Shown: positions 41,359 to 49,706 of the stretch, one piece after another
Layout: each line of letters opens with the position of its first letter
Position numbering within the stretch: the stretch's first letter is position 1
Source of the DNA: Falsiroseomonas ponticola
GTDB taxonomy: Bacteria; Pseudomonadota; Alphaproteobacteria; Acetobacterales; Acetobacteraceae
Direction of reading: 5' to 3'
DNA length: 64,000 nucleotides
NCBI RefSeq assembly: GCF_016805305.1
Contig: NZ_JAERQN010000001.1
Span: forward strand, 992,001 to 1,056,000
Made by a program: the position numbers and the translations under genes
Notes under the pieces: generated by a model
Told to the model about the DNA's origin: nothing
The model's database searches: none
Seen by the model: only the letters and a program-made list of their open reading frames with translations

Positions 41359-42867
41359 TTACGTCTCCAGCATCCGCCGCAGCAGTTCCACGTCTTCCGC
41401 GAAGGCGCTGTCCGCCTGCATCAGCTCCGCCACCCGGCTGACCGCGTGCATCACGGTCGTGTGATCACGGCCGCCGAAGCGCCGCCCGATCTCCGGCAGG
41501 GACCGGCTGGTCAGCTGCTTGGCCAGGTACATCGCCACCTGGCGGGGCCGGGCCACGTTGCGGGCGCGGCGGGGCGAGGACATGTCGGTCAGGCGGATGT
41601 TGTAGTGTTCCGCCACGCGCTTCTGGATCTCCTCGATCGTCACGCGGCGGTCATGGGCGCGGAGGATGTCGTGCAGCACCTCCTGCGCGCCTTCCAGCGT
41701 GACGGGCCGGCCGAAGAGGTTGGCGTGGGCGATCAGCCGGTTCAGCGCGCCCTCCAGCTCCCGCACGTTGGAGGTGATCTTGTGGGCGAGGAATTCCATC
41801 ACCTTGGGCGGCACCGGCACGCCCTGGCTCTGCGCCTTGGCCTGCAGGATGGAGATGCGGAGTTCGTAGGTGGTGGCGTGCAGGTCGGCGACCATGCCGC
41901 AGCCGAGGCGCGTGCGCAGCCGGTCCTCGATGCCCGAGAGGTCGGAGGGCGACTTGTCCGCGCTCACGATGATCTGCTTGCCGGCATCGACAAGTGCGTT
42001 GAAGGTATGGAAGAACTCTTCCTGCGTATTGTCCTTGCCGATCAGGAACTGCAGGTCGTCGATCAGCAGCACGTCCACGCTGCGCAGGCTTTCCTTGAAT
42101 TCCATCGTGGACTGGGACCGCAGCGCCGCGATGAAGCGGTACATGAATTTCTCGGCCGACATATAGGCGACGGAGAGCGGCGGGCGGCCCTCGGCGGCGC
42201 CGCTTTCCCGGATGGCCCAGGCGGCGGCGTGCATCAGGTGGGTCTTGCCCAGTCCGACGCCGCCATAGAGGAACAGCGGGTTGAAGCCCGGGCTGGCCGG
42301 CTTTTCCGCCACGCGGCGGGCGCAGGCATAGGCGAATTCGTTGGGCTTGCCGACGACGAAGGTATCGAAGGTGAAGCGCGGGTCGAGCGGCGCGGTCCAG
42401 TCGCTGCGCGGGTCCGCGGGACGGGCTTCCGCGGCGGGGGCGCTGCGCCCGAGCGGCTCCGCCAGGCCGGCCGGCGCCTCGGCCGCTTCCGGCGCGCGCA
42501 GGGGCGCGGGGCGGGGCGCCTGGCGGGGCGGGTCGGCCGCCACCGGGGCGGCGGCGGGCGCGGGCTCCGTCGCCCGGGGTTCGGGCGTCACGCGGAAATC
42601 GATGCGCCGGATGGCGGGGATCTCGGCCTGCCAGAGGGCGCGCAGGCGGTCGCCGTAATGGCCGCGGACCCAGTCCCGCAGGAAACGGGTCGGGAGAAGA
42701 ACGATCGCCTCCTCCCCCTGGATGGCGGAGAGGGTCATCTGGCGGAGCCAGGTGCGGTACTCGACCTCGCCCACTTCCTCGCGCAGCCGGCCGCGGATGC
42801 GCGCCCATACCTCCGCCAGCTGGGCCGGGGGGGAGGACGGAGACGACGGACCGACCGCATTCTCCAT
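41359..42867 (-). CDS. dnaA: Chromosomal replication initiator DnaA
   Basis: A 502-residue DnaA, the AAA+ protein that opens the replication origin. Domain I is at about 15-90, followed by a Pro/Ala-rich linker. The AAA+ core has Walker A Y-G-G-V-G-L-G-K-T-H and Walker B V-L-L-I-D-D, with R-E-L-E-G-A-L-N-R near its end. Domain IV carries the DnaA-box signature G-G-R-D-H-T-T-V-M-H-A-V. ATG 42867 is annotated; an in-frame GTG at 42876 has GAGG 7 nt upstream and is an equally good start. It lies downstream of rpsT on the same strand, as usual in this phylum. Confidence 0.98.
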   Translation of the reverse strand: MENAVGPSSPSSPPAQLAEVWARIRGRLREEVGEVEYRTWLRQMTLSAIQGEEAIVLLPTRFLRDWVRGHYGDRLRALWQAEIPAIRRIDFRVTPEPRATEPAPAAAPVAADPPRQAPRPAPLRAPEAAEAPAGLAEPLGRSAPAAEARPADPRSDWTAPLDPRFTFDTFVVGKPNEFAYACARRVAEKPASPGFNPLFLYGGVGLGKTHLMHAAAWAIRESGAAEGRPPLSVAYMSAEKFMYRFIAALRSQSTMEFKESLRSVDVLLIDDLQFLIGKDNTQEEFFHTFNALVDAGKQIIVSADKSPSDLSGIEDRLRTRLGCGMVADLHATTYELRISILQAKAQSQGVPVPPKVMEFLAHKITSNVRELEGALNRLIAHANLFGRPVTLEGAQEVLHDILRAHDRRVTIEEIQKRVAEHYNIRLTDMSSPRRARNVARPRQVAMYLAKQLTSRSLPEIGRRFGGRDHTTVMHAVSRVAELMQADSAFAEDVELLRRMLET

Positions 42868-43212
42868 AAGACGCACCTGCCAACCTCATGGCCCAGACGG
42901 GCACTGTCGATGTGAACTGCGTGCTGCGGAGGACCCGCCATGGGGGGCAGTGGTGCGCGTTCCGGGGGGGATGCACCCTGCTTCCCGGAAGCTACAGCGC
43001 CACGCTTGGCCCACGCAAATGATTACTGCACCCTGACCAAGTCATGCCTTCGAGGGTGAAAGTATTCAGTTTGCAGCACAAGAAAAAGAACATGCGTTAT
43101 CGCCCGGCAGCCGGCGCGGGGAGCAGCGCGCCACCAGGTTCGATCACACAGGTTCGGAAAACAGGCGCCGTGCGAGCCGGCCGTTGTTGCCAACGGCCGG
43201 GTCCGACGGGGC
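42868..43212. other. 345-bp region upstream of dnaA
   Basis: This stretch holds the dnaA control region and the rpsT terminator. Positions about 43010-43105 are strikingly A/T-rich for this genome. CAGGTTCG occurs twice, at 43135-43142 and 43149-43156 (14 bp apart). No copy of the DnaA box TTATCCACA is visible, so I do not call an origin. Confidence 0.5.
43177..43200 (-). terminator. Hairpin downstream of rpsT
   Basis: CCGGCCGTTG pairs perfectly over 10 bp with CAACGGCCGG around a 4-nt loop (GCAA on the minus strand, a stable GNRA-type tetraloop). It starts about 12 bp after the rpsT stop. No T run follows directly, so it may be a terminator or a 3'-end-stabilising stem. Confidence 0.6.
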
Positions 43213-43491
43213 TCAGGCCTGGGCGGAAGCGCCGATGGCCTTGATGCGCGCGGAAAGGCGCGAAAGCTTGCGGGCCACGGTGTTGGCGTGCAGCACGCCC
43301 TTGCCCGCCGCGCGCTGCAGTTCCGGCTGCGCCGCCTGGAAGGCCGTCGCCGCCGCCGCCTTGTCGCCGCCGGCGATCGCCTGCTCGACCTTGCGGAGGA
43401 AGGTCCGGACCCGGGACTTGCGGGCGCGGTTGCGCTCCGTGCGCTTCTCGGTCTGACGGATGCGCTTGCGCGCGGAGGCCGTGTTCGCCAT
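43213..43491 (-). CDS. rpsT: 30S ribosomal protein bS20
   Basis: A 92-residue, Lys/Arg/Ala-rich protein of three long helices that binds 16S rRNA in the small subunit. [13 protein letters not shown] and the [11 protein letters not shown] segment are diagnostic of bS20, and the length is normal. It is placed between the enoyl-CoA hydratase gene and dnaA, the conserved alphaproteobacterial order. It is followed by a 10-bp hairpin. Confidence 0.97.
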   Translation of the reverse strand: MANTASARKRIRQTEKRTERNRARKSRVRTFLRKVEQAIAGGDKAAAATAFQAAQPELQRAAGKGVLHANTVARKLSRLSARIKAIGASAQA

Positions 43492-43653
43492 GGGTTGCTG
43501 TATCTGACCAGTCGGGATGTTTCGGGAGCCTTCGGGCGGACCCGTCAGCGAAGGCGCGGTTTCTATCCCCCGCGGCTCGTCCGAGTCAATGGACGGACGT
43601 CACGCGGGGGCAACAGGGCGGTCACGATCAGGCCGCAACCGCCCGGGTTTCCG

Positions 43654-44430
43654 TTAGCGATTGCTGAAGGACGGCTTCCGCTTCTCGGCGAAGGCCGCCA
43701 TGCCTTCCTTCTGGTCCTCCGTCGAGAAGAGGCTGAGGAACAGGCGGCGTTCGAAGCGCACGCCTTCGCGCAGCGTCGTCTCATAGGCGACGTTCACCGC
43801 CTCCTTCGCCATGGCGACGGAGGGGGCGGAGAGGCTCGCGATCTTCTCGCCGATCTTCACGGCTTCCGCGACCAGGTCCGCCACGGGCACGATGCGGCAG
43901 ACCAGGTTGGCGCGCTCGGCCTCCTGCGCATCCATCATGCGGCCGGTCAGCACCATCTCCATCGCCTTGGACTTGCCGATGGAGCGCACCAGGCGCTGCG
44001 TGCCGCCGGCGCCGGGGATGATGCCGAGGTTGATTTCCGGCTGGCCGAACTTCGCATTGTCCGCCGCCAGGATCAGGTCGCACATCATGGCGAGCTCGCA
44101 GCCGCCACCCAGCGCGAAGCCCGCCACCGCCGCGATGACCGGCTTCTGGATGGTGAGGACCGTCTCCCACCGCTTGCCGATGAAGTCGTCGAAATAGACG
44201 CCGGGATAGGTCCGGTCCTTCATCTCCTTGATGTCGGCGCCGGCGGCGAAGGCCTTCTGGCTGCCGGTGATCACGATGGCGCCCACCGCGGGATCGGCAT
44301 CGAAGGCGCGCAGCGCCTCGCCCAGCTCCGTCATCAGCTGGTCGCACAGCGCGTTCAGCGCCTGCGGCCGGTTCAGCGTGATTACGCCGACGCGGCCTTG
44401 GGTCTCGACCAGGATCATTTCATGGGCCAT
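43654..44430 (-). CDS. Enoyl-CoA hydratase
   Basis: A 258-residue crotonase-fold enzyme hydrating trans-2-enoyl-CoA in fatty or amino acid breakdown. The oxyanion-hole segments are [12 protein letters not shown] (about 59-70) and [14 protein letters not shown] (about 104-117). The two catalytic glutamates are in C-E-L-A and in [16 protein letters not shown]. The length is exactly that of classic short-chain hydratases. It lies between mutM and rpsT, all on the minus strand, as in many Alphaproteobacteria. Confidence 0.93.
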   Translation of the reverse strand: MAHEMILVETQGRVGVITLNRPQALNALCDQLMTELGEALRAFDADPAVGAIVITGSQKAFAAGADIKEMKDRTYPGVYFDDFIGKRWETVLTIQKPVIAAVAGFALGGGCELAMMCDLILAADNAKFGQPEINLGIIPGAGGTQRLVRSIGKSKAMEMVLTGRMMDAQEAERANLVCRIVPVADLVAEAVKIGEKIASLSAPSVAMAKEAVNVAYETTLREGVRFERRLFLSLFSTEDQKEGMAAFAEKRKPSFSNR

Positions 44431-44481
44431 GCGGCGACGCTCCCTTGGATGATGAAGGCGTAGCGCAGGATGCCGGGGGCC

Positions 44482-45381
44482 TCAACGCTGCGTCTTGCCG
44501 CAATAGAAGGTGCTGCGGCCGGACTGCACGATGCGCGCCACGCCCGCGCAGCCGCTCTCCGGCCCGGGGCATAGCGGGCAGGGCTGGCCTTCGCGGTCAT
44601 AGACGGAGAAGCGGTCCTGGAACCGCCCCAGCTCCCCATCCGCCCGGACATAGTCGCGCAGGGAGGAGCCGCCGGCGCCGATCGCCTCCTCCAGCACCGC
44701 CTTGATGGCGGGCACCAGCCGGGCGGCCCTGGCGCCCGCCACGGTATGGGCCAGGCGGCGCGGCGAGATGCCGGCGCGGAACAGCGCCTCCGCCACATAG
44801 ATGTTGCCGAGCCCCGCCACCACGCCCTGGTCCAGCAGCGCGGCCTTGATCGGCGTCTTCTTCCCCGCCAGGGCGGCGGAGAGCGCGGCGGGGGTGAAAT
44901 CCGCCTCCAGCGGCTCCGGCCCCATGCCGTCCAGCAGCTTGTGGCGGTCCTCCTCCGCCGTCGGCATCAGGTCCACGCAGCCGAAGCGGCGGGGATCGAC
45001 GAAGCCGACCCGCGTGCCGTCATCCGTCTCCATGAACAGGTGCTCATGCGCCTCCGGCGGGCCGTTATGGCCGCGGGCATCGGAAAAGCGGCCCGTGGGG
45101 CCCATCCAGGGCACGGGCGGGCCTTCGACCGGCCGCGCCACCATGCGGCCCGACATGCCGAGATGGATCAGCAGGCTCTCCGCCGTATCCAGCCTGGCCA
45201 GCATGTACTTGCCCCGGCGCCGGAAGCCCGTGACGCGCGCGCCCGTCAGCCGCTCCCCCAGCCGGGGCGGGAAGGGCCAGCGCAGGTCGGGGCGGGTGGT
45301 CTCGGCACGGATGATCCGGCGGCCTTGCAACACGGCCGCCAGCCCCCTCATCACCGTCTCCACCTCCGGCAATTCCGGCAT
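44482..45381 (-). CDS. mutM: Formamidopyrimidine-DNA glycosylase (MutM/Fpg)
   Basis: A 299-residue base-excision repair enzyme that removes 8-oxoguanine and ring-opened purines. The N-terminal P-E-L-P-E-V-E-T carries the catalytic Pro2/Glu3, and the H2TH region has [12 protein letters not shown]. The zinc finger is a variant: [11 protein letters not shown], then [10 protein letters not shown]. The final Cys of the usual C-x2-C pair is Thr, while an extra Cys sits in the first half, so four cysteines remain but with changed spacing. ATG 45381 is fixed by Pro2. Confidence 0.96.
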   Translation of the reverse strand: MPELPEVETVMRGLAAVLQGRRIIRAETTRPDLRWPFPPRLGERLTGARVTGFRRRGKYMLARLDTAESLLIHLGMSGRMVARPVEGPPVPWMGPTGRFSDARGHNGPPEAHEHLFMETDDGTRVGFVDPRRFGCVDLMPTAEEDRHKLLDGMGPEPLEADFTPAALSAALAGKKTPIKAALLDQGVVAGLGNIYVAEALFRAGISPRRLAHTVAGARAARLVPAIKAVLEEAIGAGGSSLRDYVRADGELGRFQDRFSVYDREGQPCPLCPGPESGCAGVARIVQSGRSTFYCGKTQR

Positions 45382-45509
45382 TTTTTCTCCAGGCTGCCGC
45401 GGGATGGTGGCGCGGCGGGGCGCTTGAATGGGGCGGGCGGCGCGGGATGGCAGGGCGTGCCCGGGGGCGATTGATTGCCGGGGGGCGGTGCGAGTGGCAA
45501 GGTGGGACG

Positions 45510-46247
45510 ATGACCGACACCGTTGATTTCGGGTTCCGCGAGGTTCCCAAGGCCGAAAAGGCCAGCCTGGTCCGCCAGGTGTTCGAGAGCGTGGCGCCCC
45601 GCTACGACCTCATGAACGACCTCATGTCGCTCGGCATCCACCGGATCTGGAAGCGCATCTTCGTCAACGCCATCGGCGCCTCGAAGCGGGAGACGCTGCT
45701 GGACCTGGCCGGCGGCACGGGCGACATCGCCTTCGGCGCGCTGGCCGGCGGCGCCAAGCGCGTTATCCTGACCGATGTGAACCCCGCCATGCTGGAGGTC
45801 GCGCAGAAGCGGGCGCTGGACCGCGGCATCGTCGACGGCCTGGACTACGCGGTGGTGGATGCCGAACGCATCCCCCTGCCGGACCGCAGCGTGGAGAAGA
45901 TCTCCATCGCCTTCGGGCTGCGCAACTGCACCGACAAGGACGCGGTGCTGCGGGAAGCGCGGCGCGTGCTGCGGCCGGGCGGGCGCTTCCACTGCCTGGA
46001 GTTCTCCCGCGTCGAGATCGCGCCGCTCGCGAGCATCTACGACACCTGGTCCTTCAAGGTGCTGCCGGAGATCGGCGCGCGCGTGGCCAAGGACCGCGAC
46101 AGCTACGAATACCTGGCGGAAAGCATCCGCCGCTTCCCGGACCAGGAGACACTCTGCGAGATGATGCGCGGCGCGGGGCTGGAACGCGTCGCCTACCGCA
46201 ACCTCTCCGGCGGGATCGTCGCGATCCATACGGGATGGCGGCTGTAG
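45510..46247 (+). CDS. ubiE: Ubiquinone/menaquinone C-methyltransferase UbiE
   Basis: A 245-residue SAM-dependent methyltransferase for 2-methoxy-6-polyprenyl-1,4-benzoquinol. The SAM motif is [12 protein letters not shown] (about 67-78). Other UbiE marks are [13 protein letters not shown] near the N-terminus, G-L-R-N-C-T-D and F-H-C-L-E-F-S. ATG 45510 follows AAGGTGGG. It diverges from mutM. Its 3' end overlaps the thioesterase gene by 13 bp. ubiB, the frequent next gene, is not here. Confidence 0.96.
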   Translation: MTDTVDFGFREVPKAEKASLVRQVFESVAPRYDLMNDLMSLGIHRIWKRIFVNAIGASKRETLLDLAGGTGDIAFGALAGGAKRVILTDVNPAMLEVAQKRALDRGIVDGLDYAVVDAERIPLPDRSVEKISIAFGLRNCTDKDAVLREARRVLRPGGRFHCLEFSRVEIAPLASIYDTWSFKVLPEIGARVAKDRDSYEYLAESIRRFPDQETLCEMMRGAGLERVAYRNLSGGIVAIHTGWRL

Positions 46248-46681
46248 AAGCCGAGGCGCGCGTCCGCGCCGCCTTCGCGCGGCAGGGCTTCATGCGCAAC
46301 CTGGATGCGCGGATGGTCGAACTGTCCGCGGGGCGCTGCGCCATCGAATGCGCCTTCCGCGACGACCTGACCCAGCATCACGGCCTGTTCCATGCCGGCG
46401 TGCTGACGACGCTGGCCGACAATGCCTGCGGCTTCGCCGCCCTGTCCCTGATGCCGGAAGGGGCGGAGGTGCTGAGCGTGGAGTTCAAGGCCAGCTTCCT
46501 GCGCCCGGCCGCCGGCATCGCCGTGGTGGCGCGGGGCGAGGTGGTGAAGCCCGGGCGCACGCTCAGCTTCTGCCGCGCCGATGTGCTCGCGCGCGATGCG
46601 GCGGGGCGGGAGGTGCTGGTGGCCACGATGATGGCGACGATGATGGCGACGGTGATGGCGGCTCAGCCCGCCTTGCGCTGA
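46235..46681 (+). CDS. PaaI-family hotdog thioesterase
   Basis: A 148-residue hotdog-fold acyl-CoA thioesterase. H-H-G-L-F-H-A-G-V-L-T-T-L-A-D-N-A (about 48-64) is the family motif: H-G-x-x-H-x-G with the catalytic Asp in the following helix. It overlaps ubiE by 13 bp and is probably co-translated. The C-terminus contains three in-frame copies of a 12-bp repeat encoding T-M-M-A, T-M-M-A, T-V-M-A, a recent-looking slippage expansion. Its last 19 bp overlap the convergent DUF4260 gene. Confidence 0.85.
   Translation: MAAVEAEARVRAAFARQGFMRNLDARMVELSAGRCAIECAFRDDLTQHHGLFHAGVLTTLADNACGFAALSLMPEGAEVLSVEFKASFLRPAAGIAVVARGEVVKPGRTLSFCRADVLARDAAGREVLVATMMATMMATVMAAQPALR
46625..46660 (+). repeat. 12-bp tandem repeat, three units
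   Basis: ACGATGATGGCG occurs at 46625-46636 and 46637-46648, then once more with one change at 46649-46660. The unit is a multiple of three and keeps the thioesterase frame (T-M-M-A units). Copy number could vary between strains by slippage without breaking the gene. Confidence 0.8.
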
Positions 46682-47037
46682 CCGACCTGGCCGAGATGCG
46701 TGTCCTGGAAGGCGCTGGCGTATTTCAGCCCGTAGCCCGCGGCACGGTCGAAGCCGATATGCGCCAGCCAGACCAGCGCATAGGGCAGCAGCCAGGGCGC
46801 CGCCCACCAGCCGAGCAACCCGATGGCCAGCGGCAGGGGCGTGGCATGCGCGGTGTTGTAGGCCAGGGCGCCGATCCGCGGGCCGGCGAGGTAGCCGAGC
46901 ATGGCGATGTCCGGCAGCAGGAACAACGCGGCGAAGAGCCACCAGGACGCCCCCGTCGCGCCATAGGCCATGGCCGCCGCGGCCAGCAGCGCCAGCCCCT
47001 CCGCCCGCAGCAGCCACCGCACGCCGCCCTGCACCAT
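46663..47037 (-). CDS. DUF4260-family membrane protein
   Basis: A 124-residue protein with about four hydrophobic segments, including W-W-L-F-A-A-L-F-L-L-P-D-I-A-M-L-G-Y and the tail I-G-F-D-R-A-A-G-Y-G-L-K-Y. Both the F-L-L-P-D block and the closing G-F-D-R-x-x-G-Y-G-L-K-Y are typical of DUF4260, an uncharacterised inner-membrane family. ATG 47037 is the likely start. It is antisense between ubiE/paaI and coaBC, interrupting what is normally a same-strand series. Confidence 0.8.
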   Translation of the reverse strand: MVQGGVRWLLRAEGLALLAAAAMAYGATGASWWLFAALFLLPDIAMLGYLAGPRIGALAYNTAHATPLPLAIGLLGWWAAPWLLPYALVWLAHIGFDRAAGYGLKYASAFQDTHLGQVGQRKAG

Positions 47038-47082
47038 GCCCGACCCCTGTTCGCTCTGGCCCCGGATGGCTACCCTGCCGCC

Positions 47083-48267
47083 ATGGGACATGGCCGCAGA
47101 ATCCTCCTGATCATCTCCGGCAGCGTCGCCGCCTACAAGGCGCTGGAGCTGACGCGCCTGCTGCGCAAGGCGGGGCATGAGGTCTCCCCCATCCTCACCG
47201 CCGGCGGCGCGCGCTTCGTGACGAAGGAGGCGCTGGCCGGCATCTCCGGCGCGCGGGTGCATGACGATCTCTGGGCGGCGGAGGCCGAGATCGGCCATAT
47301 CCGCCTGGCGCGCTGGCCGGACCTTGTCGTCATCGCGCCGGCCTCGGCCAACATGATCGCGCGCATGGCGCAGGGGCTGGCGGATGACCTCGCCTCCACC
47401 GTGCTGCTGGCGACGCGCGCGCCGGTGCTGGTGGCGCCGGCGATGAACCCGGCCATGTGGGCGCATCCGGCGACGGTGGCCAACATGGCGACACTCCGCG
47501 CCCGCGGCGTCGCCGTGGCGGGGCCGGAGGAAGGGGCGATGGCGGAGCCGGAAAGCGGCCCCGGGCGCCTCGTGGAGCCCGTGACGCTGGCCGCGACCAT
47601 CGAGGCGATGCTGCGCGATGGTCCGCTCAAGGGTCGCCACATCATCGTCACCAGCGGGCCGACGCAGGAAGCGATCGATCCCGTGCGCTACATCGCCAAC
47701 CGCAGCAGCGGCAGGCAGGGCCATGCCATCGCGGCCGCGCTGGCCGCGCTCGGCGCGCGCGTCACGCTGGTCAGCGGCCCGGTCAGCCAGCCCGATCCCG
47801 CCGGCGTCACGGTCAGGCGCATCGAAAGCGCCCGCCACATGCTGGCGGCGGTGCAGGCCGCGCTGCCCGCGGATGCCGCGATCTTCGCCGCCGCCGTCGC
47901 GGATTTCCGCCCCGATTCCGCGCCCACCCAGAAGATCAAGAAGGAACCCGGCGCGCCGCCGCCGGAGATCCGCCTGGCGCTGAACCCCGACATCCTGGCG
48001 ACCGTCGCGCAGCACGCGACGCAGCGCCCGCGCCTCGTCATCGGCTTCGCGGCGGAGACGGAGAAGGTGGTGGAACACGCCACCGCCAAGCGGCTGCGCA
48101 AGGGCTGCGACTGGATCGTGGCGAATGACGTCTCCGGCGACGTGATGGGCGGCGCGGAGAATGCCGTGCACCTGGTGACGGCGGCTGGCGTGGAGGACTG
48201 GCCGCGCCTGCCGAAGGAGGAGGTGGCGAAGCGCCTGGCCGCGCGGGTGGCGGAGGCCCTCGCCTAG
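47083..48267 (+). CDS. coaBC: Bifunctional phosphopantothenoylcysteine decarboxylase/synthetase
   Basis: A 394-residue CoaBC that makes 4'-phosphopantetheine for coenzyme A. The N-terminal flavoprotein CoaC part has I-S-G-S-V-A-A-Y-K near residue 12, the catalytic His region I-G-H-I-R-L-A-R, the P-A-M-N-P-A-M-W motif and the substrate-loop P-E-x-G block. The CoaB part starts near residue 185 with I-I-V-T-S-G-P-T-Q-E and includes I-A-N-R-S-S-G-R-Q-G-H-A-I and D-A-A-I-F-A-A-A-V-A-D-F. It is end-to-end with the alpha/beta hydrolase gene. dut, often adjacent, lies 10.8 kb downstream. Confidence 0.96.
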   Translation: MGHGRRILLIISGSVAAYKALELTRLLRKAGHEVSPILTAGGARFVTKEALAGISGARVHDDLWAAEAEIGHIRLARWPDLVVIAPASANMIARMAQGLADDLASTVLLATRAPVLVAPAMNPAMWAHPATVANMATLRARGVAVAGPEEGAMAEPESGPGRLVEPVTLAATIEAMLRDGPLKGRHIIVTSGPTQEAIDPVRYIANRSSGRQGHAIAAALAALGARVTLVSGPVSQPDPAGVTVRRIESARHMLAAVQAALPADAAIFAAAVADFRPDSAPTQKIKKEPGAPPPEIRLALNPDILATVAQHATQRPRLVIGFAAETEKVVEHATAKRLRKGCDWIVANDVSGDVMGGAENAVHLVTAAGVEDWPRLPKEEVAKRLAARVAEALA

Positions 48268-49055
48268 CCTTCCCGCAGGAAGGCGATGATGGCCTCGATC
48301 GCCGCGCGGGAATCCGCGGCATCCGGATCCTGCGTGGCGAAGAGGTGCCCGCGGCCGGGGAACAGCCGCAGCTCCGCGCGGCCGCCCGCGGCGCACCAGG
48401 CCTGCGCGAAGCGTGGCGCCATGTCCGGCGTGACATTGGCATCGGCCCCGCCCTGGATGACCAGCAGCGGCGGCGGCGCCGTGGCCTCCCCCCGGTCCAG
48501 GATGTGCTGGGGGGATGCATCCTCCATCGCCGCCGCGTCCGGCCACCAGGCCTCATGCGCCTCGATCAGGTTCCGCGCGCCCGTGGCCTGCGCCATGCGG
48601 TAGCGCGCCAGCGGGTCCGTGACGGGCCAGCAGAGCGCCAACCGCGCCAGCGCGCCATCGCCCGCCGGCCCCGGCAGCGCCGCGTAGTCCGCATGGCGCG
48701 GCCGCAGCGCCAGCAGCGCCGCCTGGTGCCCGCCGGAGGAGGTGCCAAGCCCCGCGATGCCGCCGGCGCGCAGGCCCCGTCGCGGCCCCTCCGCCTTCAG
48801 CCAGCGGGCCGCCAGGTGGATGTCCTGGATCGAACCGGGATAGCGCGCCACGGGTGGCTTGCGCATCTCCGGCGCCATGACGAGCACGCCCGCGGCGGCC
48901 AGGCGCTGGTGCAGGACCTCGTTCATCAGCCGGTCGCCGAAGGTCCAGGCGCCGCCATGCACGGACAGCACGCCGGGGAAGGGGCCGGGGCCTTCCGGGA
49001 TGTGCAGCTGCGCCAGCAGGCCGTCGGGATGGTCGGCGATGTCCTCGATCGGCAC
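48264..49055 (-). CDS. Alpha/beta hydrolase
   Basis: A 263-residue alpha/beta-hydrolase-fold enzyme. The oxyanion segment is S-V-H-G-G-A-W (about 32-38), the nucleophile elbow G-T-S-S-G-G-H (about 104-110), and an Asp/His pair near Q-G-G-A-D-A-N-V and G-R-G-H-L-F-A-T completes the triad. The HGG form points to an esterase or acyl-peptidase of the hormone-sensitive-lipase-like group. GTG 49055 is supported by GGGAGGAG upstream. Its stop overlaps that of coaBC on the other strand. Confidence 0.8.
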   Translation of the reverse strand: MPIEDIADHPDGLLAQLHIPEGPGPFPGVLSVHGGAWTFGDRLMNEVLHQRLAAAGVLVMAPEMRKPPVARYPGSIQDIHLAARWLKAEGPRRGLRAGGIAGLGTSSGGHQAALLALRPRHADYAALPGPAGDGALARLALCWPVTDPLARYRMAQATGARNLIEAHEAWWPDAAAMEDASPQHILDRGEATAPPPLLVIQGGADANVTPDMAPRFAQAWCAAGGRAELRLFPGRGHLFATQDPDAADSRAAIEAIIAFLREG

Positions 49056-49187
49056 GGGGCCGCTCCTCCCAGGTGAAGCTAACGATGGACCGGGGCTCGT
49101 CAGAGCGTATCCTGGCCCCCATCTGCGACGCGCAACAAGGACTCCGCCCGATGCCTCCCGCCCTTTACTGTCCAGGATCCGTCCCGC

Positions 49188-49700
49188 ATGCCGTCTGACG
49201 CGCCGGCCATCGAAACCCTGTCCCCCGTCGATCAGAAGCAGTTCCGCGGCGGCATGGCCCTGCTGGCCGCGGCGGTGAACCTCGTGACCACCGCGGGCCC
49301 GGCCGGGGACGGCGGGTTCACCGCCTCCGCCGTCACCAGCGTGACGGATGATCCGGCGACGCTGCTGGTCTGCGTGCGGCGCAACGGCTCCGCCACCCCG
49401 CTGGTGCGGACGAATGGCGTGGTCTGCGTCAACACGCTGGCGGCGGGACAGGAAGCGCTGTCGAGTGCCTTCGGCAGCAGCAGCGGCACCCTGGCGGACC
49501 GCTTCGCGCTGGGCGAATGGACCCGGCTGGTGACGGGCGCGCCGGTGCTGCGCGGCGCCATCGCCAATTTCGACTGCCGCATCGCGCAGGTGACGGAAGT
49601 GGGCACGCACAGCGTGCTGTTCTGCCAGGTGCTGGCGGTGGAGACGCTGCCGGAGGCCGCGCCGCTGCTCTACTTCAACCGCGCCTACCGGACGATCTGA
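49188..49700 (+). CDS. RutF-like NAD(P)H:flavin reductase
   Basis: A 170-residue flavin reductase of the split-barrel family that supplies FMNH2/FADH2 to two-component monooxygenases. F-R-G-G-M-A-L-L-A-A-A-V-N-L-V-T-T (about 19-35), T-A-S-A-V-T-S-V-T-D-D-P and V-C-V-N-T-L are close to RutF/HpaC. It is convergent with, and next to, an LLM monooxygenase gene. It could also serve the HpaB-like hydroxylase at 35189, whose own run lacks a reductase. Confidence 0.85.
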   Translation: MPSDAPAIETLSPVDQKQFRGGMALLAAAVNLVTTAGPAGDGGFTASAVTSVTDDPATLLVCVRRNGSATPLVRTNGVVCVNTLAAGQEALSSAFGSSSGTLADRFALGEWTRLVTGAPVLRGAIANFDCRIAQVTEVGTHSVLFCQVLAVETLPEAAPLLYFNRAYRTI

Positions 49701-49706
49701 TCCGCT

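Noticed and set aside
42868-43212. Replication origin next to dnaA
   Set aside because: The region is A/T-rich in part, but no TTATCCACA-type DnaA box is visible, and in many Alphaproteobacteria the origin is not beside dnaA.
46625-46660. CRISPR-like short repeats
   Set aside because: The units are contiguous without spacers and in frame with a coding gene.
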